Source: GCA-002713455 sp964428745 (GTDB taxonomy: Bacteria > Fidelibacterota > Marinisomatia > Marinisomatales > TCS55). From it: 64,000 nt of DNA. Below the pieces are notes generated by a model that did not search any database, was not told the origin of the DNA, and saw only the letters and a list, made by a program, of their open reading frames with translations. Below are positions 53,912 to 62,893 of this stretch, one piece after another. Position 1 is the first letter of the stretch; each line of letters begins with the position of its first letter. The stretch is from contig CAYRYZ010000003.1 of assembly GCA_964428745.1 (NCBI GenBank), positions 7,270-71,269 of the forward strand. Direction: 5' to 3'. The position numbers and the translations under genes are program-made.

Positions 53912-56900
53912 GGATTTCTCCCTGAATTTTAAAAAATTCACTATAACGTAAATTATCCAAATAAAATATTGTTCCATTCAATGATAGAGATCGTCCCAAT
54001 AAGATGGAAGCCGTGAGATTTGCTTTTATCGTTTTTCCATTGGCAATTCCATTTAGAGATTCAGGTGGCATTTTTGAAGAACCATCTGCAAAAAAATAAT
54101 CGATATTTCCTTCGAGCCGACCATCTTTACCTATAAACCGTAACCAAGAAGTTTTTAAGCCATATGCGCTTACATTCATTGCTTCATGATCTTCTAAAAT
54201 AATTTTATCTTTATAGTAGATTAATCGAGAATCCCATTGGAAACGACCTATTTTGTTTTCTTTTAATCCAAATTCAGATGTAAACCCAGATATAGATCGA
54301 TCAATGATTCTATTATTTTCAGATGTGACGTTAGAATTATGCAAATCCCCTCGAAAGATAAGGTATTTAGAATTTTTAATAAATACTTGTGACTCCCCAA
54401 CTGACTTGGCATACAACCTTTTCTCCCACCCCCGAGGATCAAGCCCACCAAAGTATGAACGATTTTCATACCACAATCTATGACGGCTAGATTGACCTTT
54501 TTCCCGATGAATTATTTCATGTCTTTGTGTACTTTGATATAATTGTACACCGTTTTTACTCAATGAACCCCTCCATCCATATATTGGACCATGAAAATCT
54601 AAACGGTGCAAAAATCGATACATAAATGGATTCAGTTTAACATTATTTGTTTTGGATAGGTCAACTAATAAGCGCGTTAACCCATCCATCCGAAAACCGG
54701 CTTGATGCTCGCCAGTAAAAACTGTATGTGAAATATAGGCGCCATTTTCATCTTGGATATATTCATTTAATGCTGGATCATATCGATAATTCCCTAAGCC
54801 AATTCCCAATGAATCATAAATAATAGCTCTAGTTTCATGTAAAGCATTCTGAGCATTAAGTATTAGATCCATCTTAAGTGGACTGTTTTTAGTTCTATAA
54901 TTAACCGATCCTCTTAATGAATTAAAACTTTCTTGGTTGCGATCCTTGTTATTTTTTTGGATTCTTTGACGATAAACCCAAGCGTGCCGCCACCCTGATG
55001 AATTAGAGGATTTGATATCCATTTGGACATATTGTCCAGATTTAGCTTCTTCCATCAGATAATTATTTTCTTTTAAAAAGATGTAATCATTTCTCTTACC
55101 TAATCCTATTGAGGAGAACCAATAACTTTTAGAATAATTAATCCCTATAAGCATATCATCAAATCGATATTCTTTCTCACGCATCTCATGCCCATAAGAA
55201 ATAAAAGGATTTGCAAAACCTTTTAAAAAGATCAATTTACCATTAACTTCTTGAAAATCAATTTCAGATTGCACTTGATTTAATCTAAGTTTTGCGGTTT
55301 TAAGAAATTTACCGTAATAATCCAAATTTAATTCTTGTCGATCTTTTTGAATATTGTTCTGTTCAAATCGAGACAATTGAATTTTACTTTTCAATTCTTG
55401 TCCAAGATTGAAACGAGACATCAAGGACAACATAGATTCAGGGGTGTCTTCATTTTGTTTTGATATATCCCAAGATTCATTAAAATTTACCTCTCTATCT
55501 CTAGTTAAATTCTTAAACCCCTCAGAATTTTGCCAATACTCTATATTATAGCTCATATCTACTTTGCCAATATTAAATTGACTTTGATCCAAACCTATTC
55601 GCAATGCGTTGCCATTTGATTGAGCGTCAGGCCCTTTTGATAAAATATTACTATTTTGCATTGTAAATGCACTCTCAGCAAAAAGTGATGTTCCTTTTCG
55701 AAAATTAATATTAGAGTTAAACTGTAATTGCTGATGACTTTCTGGAGCTTTCAAAGTACGGCCAGGGGAATATCGAACAATATTATCATCGGCATCGCTG
55801 CTACCAATAAACTCATAATAGATCCGATTTTGCATAGATATCTTTCTTACATATAAACCTTGAGGATCAATACTAAATGTGACAATATATCTATTATTAG
55901 ATGAAATTGAATTAGGACTATAATAATATATATCTTGTATCAATTCATAATCACCTAAAGAATCTTGAGTGACTCCTGACTGATATACGACATCAATTGA
56001 TTTAAATGCTGATATCTGGTCACCCGTTAATACTGAACCTATAGTATTATCTTTTTCATTCATGTAAGTCAGGTTATAATTTATTTTTTCATTAAAGTTT
56101 CCGCTTATATCTGTCTCTAAATAGTTTGATTTATACGTTGATTCATTATATTGATATTCTATATCAATATCAGAATCAAAATAAATCAAGTGCTTTGGTG
56201 TAAATATTAATTCTCCTGAAGTATAATCGATGATATAATCACGATCTTGACCTCTTTTCATTTCAATTCCATTTAGCCATACTGATTCTGAACCCGCTGA
56301 AATAATAACATTTCTCATACCATCATTTGATGTTAAAAAATAAGGTCCTTGATGACCATCTCTCCCCTTGATTTCCAACCGATTATATTTACCCTTACTT
56401 TGACCAAAAGTAGTACTTACCGTTACATTATCTTTATTGATATTATTTGTTATCCCCACAATATTTTTGTTACCTCTATTATATTTGCCACTTTTATTTG
56501 TAATGGTTATATCGCCAGCAAGTAATTCTCCCGAAGGGTGTGAAACTTTTAAAAAGATTTTGTCTAGCTCATCTAAAGATGCTGTCGTTCCATCCGGTTG
56601 AATCGGTAAAGTTTCATCAGTAACTATACCTGACACTCGAATTTGGTCATTTAACTTACCTGCGATTTGAAACCGCAACCCTCCGTTTAACATGCCTGTA
56701 CCTTGGCTACTTATCTCTAATCCTCTAAAGAATGTACCGGATGCATTGATTGGGTAAGAGGGTGCCTTTGCAATAGGAGTTGACTGCTTTAAAGCCATTG
56801 AACTTGAATCTTTATTCACAATAATTAGGCTGTCAAGGACAGGCAAATCATTAAGGATGGGGCCAATTTGCTTACCTATAATCATTTTAGTTGAATCTTG

Positions 56901-56963
56901 TCCCAATAGAGAAGAAACTATTGAAACTAATAGAATATTTTTATTGAGAATTGACAAAATCAA
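53898..56963 (-). CDS. Large outer-membrane/surface beta protein, function unknown
   Basis: 1021 residues. A short signal peptide (NKNILLVSIVSSLLG) is followed by an N-terminal domain with YPINASGTFFRGLEISSQGT. Then come the motifs GRDGHQGPYFLT (about 200-211), SAGSESVWLNGIEMKRGQDR (about 222-241) and DYIIDYTSGELIFTP (242-256). I recall this pattern from large envelope proteins of FCB bacteria (SprA-like regions), but it is not long enough to be SprA. The remainder alternates polar and aromatic residues, as in a beta barrel, and ends with Phe. The start is TTG (56963 or 56957), without a Shine-Dalgarno. It overlaps both neighbours (23 bp and 14 bp). Confidence 0.65.
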   Translation of the reverse strand: MILSILNKNILLVSIVSSLLGQDSTKMIIGKQIGPILNDLPVLDSLIIVNKDSSSMALKQSTPIAKAPSYPINASGTFFRGLEISSQGTGMLNGGLRFQIAGKLNDQIRVSGIVTDETLPIQPDGTTASLDELDKIFLKVSHPSGELLAGDITITNKSGKYNRGNKNIVGITNNINKDNVTVSTTFGQSKGKYNRLEIKGRDGHQGPYFLTSNDGMRNVIISAGSESVWLNGIEMKRGQDRDYIIDYTSGELIFTPKHLIYFDSDIDIEYQYNESTYKSNYLETDISGNFNEKINYNLTYMNEKDNTIGSVLTGDQISAFKSIDVVYQSGVTQDSLGDYELIQDIYYYSPNSISSNNRYIVTFSIDPQGLYVRKISMQNRIYYEFIGSSDADDNIVRYSPGRTLKAPESHQQLQFNSNINFRKGTSLFAESAFTMQNSNILSKGPDAQSNGNALRIGLDQSQFNIGKVDMSYNIEYWQNSEGFKNLTRDREVNFNESWDISKQNEDTPESMLSLMSRFNLGQELKSKIQLSRFEQNNIQKDRQELNLDYYGKFLKTAKLRLNQVQSEIDFQEVNGKLIFLKGFANPFISYGHEMREKEYRFDDMLIGINYSKSYWFSSIGLGKRNDYIFLKENNYLMEEAKSGQYVQMDIKSSNSSGWRHAWVYRQRIQKNNKDRNQESFNSLRGSVNYRTKNSPLKMDLILNAQNALHETRAIIYDSLGIGLGNYRYDPALNEYIQDENGAYISHTVFTGEHQAGFRMDGLTRLLVDLSKTNNVKLNPFMYRFLHRLDFHGPIYGWRGSLSKNGVQLYQSTQRHEIIHREKGQSSRHRLWYENRSYFGGLDPRGWEKRLYAKSVGESQVFIKNSKYLIFRGDLHNSNVTSENNRIIDRSISGFTSEFGLKENKIGRFQWDSRLIYYKDKIILEDHEAMNVSAYGLKTSWLRFIGKDGRLEGNIDYFFADGSSKMPPESLNGIANGKTIKANLTASILLGRSLSLNGTIFYLDNLRYSEFFKIQGEIRAHF

Positions 56964-57834
56964 AAATGATTAATTCTGATTTAGTTAATAGATGAAGCTT
57001 ATTTTTATGAGCAATGGCATCTAAAACAATTAATTCACCAATATTCAAATTAAAGGGATCTTTATCAAAGAATTGAGCCATTCCATCTTTGTTTAGTATT
57101 AACCAAGATCCTTCAATCTCAATTATTTTTATGGGGTCATCTATTTTTATCCCAAATCGTCTAATCAATTTTCCTGAGCGAGAAAAAAGATAAAGCTCAC
57201 TCAAGCAATCAACTAACAACACAAATTGGTCCTTATAATTGAATTCAAAATCAGATATGCATTCGTTATTTATTCCCGCATCTAATAAATCAAGGAATAA
57301 ATCAAATTGACTAGATAGTGATCTAGTTTTATAAATACTATTGGTCTCTAATGAATAAAAATAAAAATTTTGTCTAGAATCAATAGAAAATAATTGAGGT
57401 GAAATCGGCTCATCTTTCTGGAGTGAAAAAGTTTGGACAAAATTCAACTCATTGTCAAATCGAGTAATTTCACTTTTTGTTCCATCTAATATATAATTGT
57501 CTAATTGATTTGATAGTAGGTCTACAGGATCAAACAATCCCGACTTATTAGTTCCATAACCACCTCTAAGTTTAACGGAATCTGATGACCATAATCCTAT
57601 TTGACGACTATCAATATCAAGAAAAATATAACCTTTTGCTGAGTGAGCAAATCTTTCAGGTTTAAAATCAGGTTTTATAACACTTTGGCTAAGATCAAAC
57701 CTTCCTATCTCTAAGCTAGTTTGAGATGAAACTAATCCAGCAAATAATAAATAAAGAAAAAGCTGCCTATAACTCAGATTAAGATTCCTGACTATGGTAA
57801 ACAGGGTGCAATAAGAACCAACCCCCAATACCAA
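56941..57834 (-). CDS. Secreted propeller-like protein, function unknown
   Basis: 297 residues counted from an ATG at 57834 that overlaps lgt by 56 bp. A signal peptide (RQLFLYLLFAGLVSSQ) begins only at residue 24. An in-frame CTG at 57777, one base after the lgt stop, would give a compact signal peptide, with AGGA 8 bases upstream. The mature part has short repeats of beta-propeller type (GYIFLDIDSRQIGLWSSDSV, NFYFYSLETNSIYKTRSL, FVLLVDCLSELYLFSRSGKL, SWLILNKDGMAQFF, LHLLTKSELIIFDF). No catalytic motif is recognised. It lies just before the 1021-residue protein and may assist its assembly or bind it. Confidence 0.6.
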   Translation of the reverse strand: MVLGVGSYCTLFTIVRNLNLSYRQLFLYLLFAGLVSSQTSLEIGRFDLSQSVIKPDFKPERFAHSAKGYIFLDIDSRQIGLWSSDSVKLRGGYGTNKSGLFDPVDLLSNQLDNYILDGTKSEITRFDNELNFVQTFSLQKDEPISPQLFSIDSRQNFYFYSLETNSIYKTRSLSSQFDLFLDLLDAGINNECISDFEFNYKDQFVLLVDCLSELYLFSRSGKLIRRFGIKIDDPIKIIEIEGSWLILNKDGMAQFFDKDPFNLNIGELIVLDAIAHKNKLHLLTKSELIIFDFVNSQ

Positions 57835-58615
57835 TCATCACTATAGAGATTAATTGAGCACCCGACATACCCAACAAATATTTTTCATTCACTCTTAAAA
57901 ATTCAATGAAAAATCTCTCAACGCCGGCCAATATCAAATAAGTAAAAAATAAATTTCCATTTACAATTACAGACGTTCTTTTTTGGTATAAATAATAAAA
58001 GATAAAACACCCAAAAATTGTTTCATATATTGGAGTAGGATGAACTGTCAATACACCCGGATCGAAACCTGATAGGTTAACCCATGGATAATAAGTTTGA
58101 AATACACTGTAAGTTGATGGTGGTAACCCATTAGGGAGTTCAATCCCCCAGGGCATATGAGTAGGCAAGCCATAGTCGTCACCCACTAAAATACATCCAA
58201 TTCTACCTACTGCATATCCAAGAATTAATAGAGGAGCAACTATATCAGCGAATTTTAACCAAACAAGATTATTTTTTTTAATTACATAGGTCACTCCTAA
58301 AGTTCCCCCCATCAATCCACCAAGGAATACTAGTCCAGCACCAGAAAAAATCATTCCTGTAGGGTCAGCTTTAACCCGATCAAAATTTTCAATAAGATAA
58401 TAAATTTTAGAGCCTACGATTCCTCCAACTGCAGCTGCAAAAACCATATCACCAGATAAATTCGAATCATAGCCTAATCGCTTAAGATCTTTACTTAGAA
58501 AAAAATAACAGAGATAAAATGCCGTCATCAGCATGAAACCATATGAATTGATAACTGGGTGAAAATTGAGCCCAAAAAGATTGATATTCCCAAAATCGTA
58601 AATTACTGGATACAT
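57779..58615 (-). CDS. lgt: Phosphatidylglycerol--prolipoprotein diacylglyceryl transferase
   Basis: 278 residues, about seven membrane helices. Moves diacylglycerol from phosphatidylglycerol to the lipobox cysteine of prolipoproteins. The Lgt signature is GRIGCILVGDDYGLP (residues 137-151). The VHPTPIYE box and ERFFIEFLR (Arg234, Glu238, like E. coli Arg239/Glu243) are conserved. Three positions differ from E. coli: His103 is Leu98, Asn146 is Cys141, and Glu151 is Asp146. Cys at the Asn position occurs in several phyla. Two window proteins have lipoboxes, consistent with activity. Confidence 0.92.
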   Translation of the reverse strand: MYPVIYDFGNINLFGLNFHPVINSYGFMLMTAFYLCYFFLSKDLKRLGYDSNLSGDMVFAAAVGGIVGSKIYYLIENFDRVKADPTGMIFSGAGLVFLGGLMGGTLGVTYVIKKNNLVWLKFADIVAPLLILGYAVGRIGCILVGDDYGLPTHMPWGIELPNGLPPSTYSVFQTYYPWVNLSGFDPGVLTVHPTPIYETIFGCFIFYYLYQKRTSVIVNGNLFFTYLILAGVERFFIEFLRVNEKYLLGMSGAQLISIVMIGIGGWFLLHPVYHSQES

Positions 58616-59643
58616 TTATAACTTTCCTCCACAATTAGCGCAAAATTTATTTTTTGATTGCACTGATTTACCACAATGAGTACAAAACACTCCCTTTTTA
58701 TTAACAGTTGTGGACACTCTTTCAACACCAGCTTCTTCTCTTTTTAACTGGATTGAAAACATCCAACCTACTACTATTGCAACAAGGCCTAAAACCACTA
58801 GCGGCTGCCATAGGGGTAATTTATGACGTATTGGTGGAGTAATTGAAGAGTTCACTTCTGGAGGGCTACTAATACTTTCATCATTTGACAGTCTATTTTG
58901 AAGCACATTGATTGATATATCTCCTGAGGGATTTCTATAACCAAAAGTAACTGTCTTACTTGTATTTACTTTATAATTATTTAAATGAATTCTTTTAAAA
59001 TTAAGACCATGCTGATCTTGAANNNNNNNNNNNNNNNNNNNNNNNNNNNNNNNNNNNNNNNNNNNNNNNNNNNNNNNNNNNNNNNNNNNNNNNNNNNNNN
59101 NNNNNNNNNNNNNNNNNNNNNNACTTTATAATTATTTAAATGAATTCTTTTAAAATTAAGACCATGCTGATCTTGAAAGGACTCAGCATCATTCTCAGAA
59201 AAAGTAAAACTTTCCGCTACCAATGGCTCTTGGACTATTATATGTGCATCATCAATAGAATGATTTAATCTCAACTCAAAAGATCCTGATCGTTCATCTT
59301 TATTCTTCACCAAATCATAGAAAATAAAAAGTCTAAACTTACTTTCAACGACATCTACTTCAATTGAAGAGGCTTTTCCTTCTTTAAGAATTGATAGAGT
59401 TTTTACATTAGAATCATTAGAAGGGGTTCCACCCACAAAGAAAACACTATCAGAACTAGATGGGATATTCATTCTTAAAGTTAAAGGAAATTTATTTTCT
59501 TTAACTTCAGCATCTACTTCCGCCATTATACCTTCAAAATAATATTCTGGATATATTACTACATCAAAAGAATTAAATGATGAATTCTGGGCATTCAATA
59601 CGCTTAAGAAAAGTAAAATAAATAAATATTGTCTCATGTGCAT
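58616..59643 (-). CDS. Secreted beta domain / TM / zinc-ribbon protein, split by an artefactual gap
   Basis: 100 N (59023-59122) interrupt this gene and the flanks are the same 55 bp. After collapsing them the frame continues to a stop and gives 290 residues. Order: signal peptide (RQYLFILLFLSVLNA), an extracytoplasmic beta-rich domain (about 20-190), a proline-rich spacer, one membrane helix (about 226-247: PLVVLGLVAIVVGWMFSI), and a basic tail ending in a zinc ribbon with cysteines 269, 272, 283 and 286 (CTHCGKSV and FCANCGGKL). By the positive-inside rule the ribbon should be cytoplasmic. The apparent separate 96-residue ORF (58616-58906) is the C-terminal part, beginning at an internal GTG. 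It precedes lgt with no spacer. Function unknown. Confidence 0.75.
58968..59022. repeat. Left copy of 55-bp gap-flanking duplicate
   Basis: Identical to 59123-59177. The same length as the duplicate at 39101-39155, which points to the assembler's k-mer size. Confidence 0.95.
59023..59122. other. Assembly gap of 100 N
   Basis: Exactly 100 N between the two 55-bp copies. Probably no sequence is missing. Confidence 0.97.
59123..59177. repeat. Right copy of 55-bp gap-flanking duplicate
   Basis: Identical to 58968-59022. Removing one copy plus the N-run leaves an open frame through the zinc ribbon. Confidence 0.95.
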
Positions 59644-59692
59644 TAATCCCCCGTAATGAAGAGTTCAAATTTAGTGATATATAAATTAATAA

Positions 59693-60412
59693 TTACGTTG
59701 AAGTCGTGAACTTTGTCAAAACAAATAAATCATAAATCGTATGAGTATATGCAGCAACTCCAAATCCTCTAATAACATAAATAGTTCCTAGGATTATGCC
59801 AGCCATGAAACGTATTGAAAATAAACCTATTTGAGGACTATCGCCATAGGGGCCAATAAAATGAAAAATAGAAAAAAGAATAGCAGAAATAAATACTGCC
59901 CCTACTTTTTTAGCTAAGTTAGTCCATTGAAATACAAAGCCCAGCACATAGATCATTCCAGTTATCAATATAACTCGGAATACAAATTCTTCATAAATCC
60001 CTGCGCCTATGGCGAGAACAAATTGTTGAATTAATATTCCATCTTTTCCAGCCATTAACAGATAGGGAAACCATATCATAGATATTGTTAGCAAGATTGC
60101 CCAGCCTATACTCTCAAATAACATGGTCAGCAAATATTCCCCTTTAATTGATGATGTCATAAGTGAATTTTTCTGTCTTAAAAATGCTATAATAAATCCA
60201 ATAAGAAAAGTACCACTAAATCCATAAACACCATAGACACCAAAGACTTCCATAATTTGACGCATTAGAACATCTGCGCCATTCCTTAATAAAGGTAAGT
60301 TGCTTGCGGAAATTGTAAATACACCTATTTCATATATTAAAAATAGCGGCATAGTAAAAATAAAACTGTATAAAGGAGTATGCGTCTCCACCCAATAACT
60401 GGAATTTTTCAT
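59693..60412 (-). CDS. CPBP-family intramembrane metalloprotease
   Basis: 239 residues with about seven membrane helices. The family motifs are EEFVFR (GAGIYEEFVFRVILITG), FSIFHF (AILFSIFHFIGP) and a late HTIYD; these supply the Glu and His residues of the active site. CPBP proteases include Rce1-type enzymes, bacteriocin-immunity proteins and regulators of unknown partners; the substrate here is unknown. It lies 3 bp after lepA and 49 bp before the zinc-ribbon protein gene. Confidence 0.88.
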   Translation of the reverse strand: MKNSSYWVETHTPLYSFIFTMPLFLIYEIGVFTISASNLPLLRNGADVLMRQIMEVFGVYGVYGFSGTFLIGFIIAFLRQKNSLMTSSIKGEYLLTMLFESIGWAILLTISMIWFPYLLMAGKDGILIQQFVLAIGAGIYEEFVFRVILITGMIYVLGFVFQWTNLAKKVGAVFISAILFSIFHFIGPYGDSPQIGLFSIRFMAGIILGTIYVIRGFGVAAYTHTIYDLFVLTKFTTST

Positions 60413-60415
60413 AAG

Positions 60416-62218
60416 TTATTCCGAATCAATTTGGAGTACAGCTAAAAGCGCCTCTTGAGGAATCTCAACCTTACCAATTGATTTCATCCTCTTTTTACCT
60501 TCTTTTTGTTTTTCCCATAATTTGCGTTTACGCGTAATATCTCCACCATAACATTTTGCTGTCACATTCTTTTTAAGGGCTTTAACAGTAGATCGAGAAA
60601 TAACCTTAGTCCCTAAAGAAGCCTGAATAGGAACGTCAAACATTTGCCTAGGAATCAATTCTTTTAACTTAGAACACAAAGCTACTCCACGATGGTAAGC
60701 ATCTTCTGAATGTGTGATAATTGATAAAGCATCTACTGGCTCATTGTTGATCAAAATATCGAGCTTTTTCAAATTACCAAGAACAAAATCTTTCAAATGA
60801 TAATCAAGAGAAGCATACCCTTTGGTCTTAGATTTTAATTTATCATAAAAATCAAAGATTATCTCTCCAAGAGGCAAGTCATAATGTAGCTGAGCTTTAT
60901 CAGCCGTTAGGTAATTTGTATTAATGTAAGAGCCTCTTTTTTTCTGACATAAAGTCATAATTCCCCCAATAAATTCTTTAGGAGTAATAATTTCTGCTGA
61001 TACATGAGGCTCCAGAATAGATTGAATTTCACCAGTGCGAGGCATTTTTGCAGGTGTGTCTACATCAATAACATCGCCATTCTTTAATTCAACTTTATAT
61101 CTGACATTCGGAGTTGTTGTAACCAAGGATAGGTCAAATTCTCTTTCTAATCTTTCCTGAATAATTTCCATATGAAGAAGACCTAGAAAACCGCATCTAA
61201 AGCCGAAACCCAATGCTTCACTAGTCTCAGGCTCAAATAATAAAGAAGCATCATTTAATTTTAATTTTTCTAATGCCAGCCTTAATTGATCATAATCATC
61301 AGAGTCTGAAGGATATAATCCAGAGAAAACCATGGGTTTAATCTCTTTAAACCCAGGAAGTGGCTCAGATGCCGCGTTCTCTTTAGTAGTTATTGTATCG
61401 CCTGGGAGGATATGAGACACATCTCGAATACTTGCCAATAGATAACCAACATCTCCAGACTTAAGTTCTTTAGCTTGGACTTGTTTTAGAATGAAATGAC
61501 CAACTTCTGATATATCATATTTAGTATTATGGGCAAAGAATTGTATAGTATCGCTAGGTTTTATAACTCCATCAAATACTCTAACGTATGGAATGGCTCC
61601 CTTATAATTATCATGGAGTGAATCAAATATCATTGCTCGAACAGGTTTATCTGAATTATCCTTTGGAGGCGGAATTTTATTTATAATTGCATCAAATATT
61701 TCTTTTATACCTATGCCATTTTTAGCGCTTGCACAAATTATTTCATCTTCATCGCATCCTATTAATTCAATCAACTGACCTTTTACTTCATCAATTCTTG
61801 CACTATTAAGATCAACCTTATTGATTACAGGAATAATAGTAAGTTCATTCTCAACTGCTAGATAGGTATTACTTACTGTTTGAGCTTCCACACCTTGCGC
61901 AGCATCAACCAATAATAGTGCGCCTTCACAAGCTGCAAGTGAACGCGACACTTCATAAGCAAAATCCACATGTCCAGGAGTGTCAATCAAATTAAAAATG
62001 TATTTTTCTTTATCCGTGTGTGTATACTTCATCTGAATCGGATGACTTTTGATTGTAATCCCTCTTTCTCTTTCAAGGTCCATACTATCCAATACTTGCG
62101 CTTTCATATCTTTTTTAGCTAGCGTTTTTGTTTCTTCAAGCAACCTATCAGCTAAGGTAGATTTGCCATGATCAATATGAGCAATAATACAAAAATTGCG
62201 TATTTGTGATGTAGTCAT
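60416..62218 (-). CDS. lepA: Elongation factor 4 (LepA)
   Basis: 600 residues. A translational GTPase that acts on stalled or stressed ribosomes and in 30S biogenesis. G1 is FCIIAHIDHGKSTLADRLLE, the switch region is ERERGITIKSHPIQM, G3 is DTPGHVDFAYEVSRSL and G4 is NKVD. The LepA-specific C-terminal domain ends TVKALKKNVTAKCYGGDITR and KRKLWEKQKEGKKRMK. No lepB follows; a CPBP protease takes that place. Confidence 0.97.
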   Translation of the reverse strand: MTTSQIRNFCIIAHIDHGKSTLADRLLEETKTLAKKDMKAQVLDSMDLERERGITIKSHPIQMKYTHTDKEKYIFNLIDTPGHVDFAYEVSRSLAACEGALLLVDAAQGVEAQTVSNTYLAVENELTIIPVINKVDLNSARIDEVKGQLIELIGCDEDEIICASAKNGIGIKEIFDAIINKIPPPKDNSDKPVRAMIFDSLHDNYKGAIPYVRVFDGVIKPSDTIQFFAHNTKYDISEVGHFILKQVQAKELKSGDVGYLLASIRDVSHILPGDTITTKENAASEPLPGFKEIKPMVFSGLYPSDSDDYDQLRLALEKLKLNDASLLFEPETSEALGFGFRCGFLGLLHMEIIQERLEREFDLSLVTTTPNVRYKVELKNGDVIDVDTPAKMPRTGEIQSILEPHVSAEIITPKEFIGGIMTLCQKKRGSYINTNYLTADKAQLHYDLPLGEIIFDFYDKLKSKTKGYASLDYHLKDFVLGNLKKLDILINNEPVDALSIITHSEDAYHRGVALCSKLKELIPRQMFDVPIQASLGTKVISRSTVKALKKNVTAKCYGGDITRKRKLWEKQKEGKKRMKSIGKVEIPQEALLAVLQIDSE

Positions 62219-62324
62219 ATCTTAAAATTACTTCGTCCTGTGACCAAAGAACGATTCAAAAATTGAGTATTTTCCCAACAATCGTTGTAACTTTATCTTA
62301 AATGGACACCACAAAGAAGGAATA

Positions 62325-62793
62325 ATGAAAAAGATAATATTATTGTTAAGCATGATCCTATTTGCATGCCAAGAAAAAAAAGATGAAAATAATAGCATTT
62401 TTATTGGTACCTGGAAAGTAGTAGAAATGGGGAAATATCAAATATCTACTTGTACTGGGACTATTGATGATGATGAATTCCGAGGATTTAAAGGCAAAGG
62501 TGGCACTATTTCGTTAGAAATCAGAGATGATGGTACAGGCAGTGAGATAATAACTGGTCCAGATGCAAGCAAAACGGATTTTATATGGGAAGAGGTTGGA
62601 GAACTTTTTTGTTTTAAAGAATATTGTTTAAAATATGAAATGGCTCCAAATAATAGATCTTTCAAAATAAATATGATTGCTGAGCCATACTGTTTGGATG
62701 AAGACAATGAGGTAACTGAGCACACCGCAAGAAAAGCATGTGAAGATGCCAGTACTAGTAACGAATGGGTTCCTAAAGTATGCAATATGGTAA
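62325..62793 (+). CDS. Small lipoprotein with cysteines, first of two paralogues, 3' end in gap
   Basis: At least 156 residues. The lipobox is ILFACQ (Cys15), with AAGGA five bases before the ATG. The early NSIFIGTWKVVEMGKYQIST and later GTISLEIRDDGTGSEI strands suggest a lipocalin-like barrel. The rest carries paired cysteines: LFCFKEYCLKY, PYCLDEDNEVTEHTARKAC and WVPKVCNMV. The frame runs into the third N gap very near its expected end. It resembles the second paralogue in the cysteine spacing (C...C.Y...C...C...W.P..C). Function unknown; an outer-membrane or periplasmic lipoprotein is inferred. Confidence 0.7.
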
Positions 62794-62893
62794 NNNNNNN
62801 NNNNNNNNNNNNNNNNNNNNNNNNNNNNNNNNNNNNNNNNNNNNNNNNNNNNNNNNNNNNNNNNNNNNNNNNNNNNNNNNNNNNNNNNNNNNN
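62794..62893. other. Assembly gap of 100 N, probably real
   Basis: Unlike the other two gaps, the flanks do not repeat. By comparison of the two paralogues, the missing sequence should include the end of the first and the N-terminal half of the second, probably more than 100 bp. Confidence 0.9.

Noticed and set aside
53898..56963. TonB-dependent receptor or full-length SprA
   Set aside because: No plug domain or TonB box is visible, and at 1021 residues it is far shorter than SprA, so I keep it as unknown.
58616..58906. Separate 96-residue zinc-ribbon gene beginning at GTG
   Set aside because: Collapsing the duplicated 55-bp flanks extends the upstream frame into it without a stop, so it is the C-terminus of one protein.
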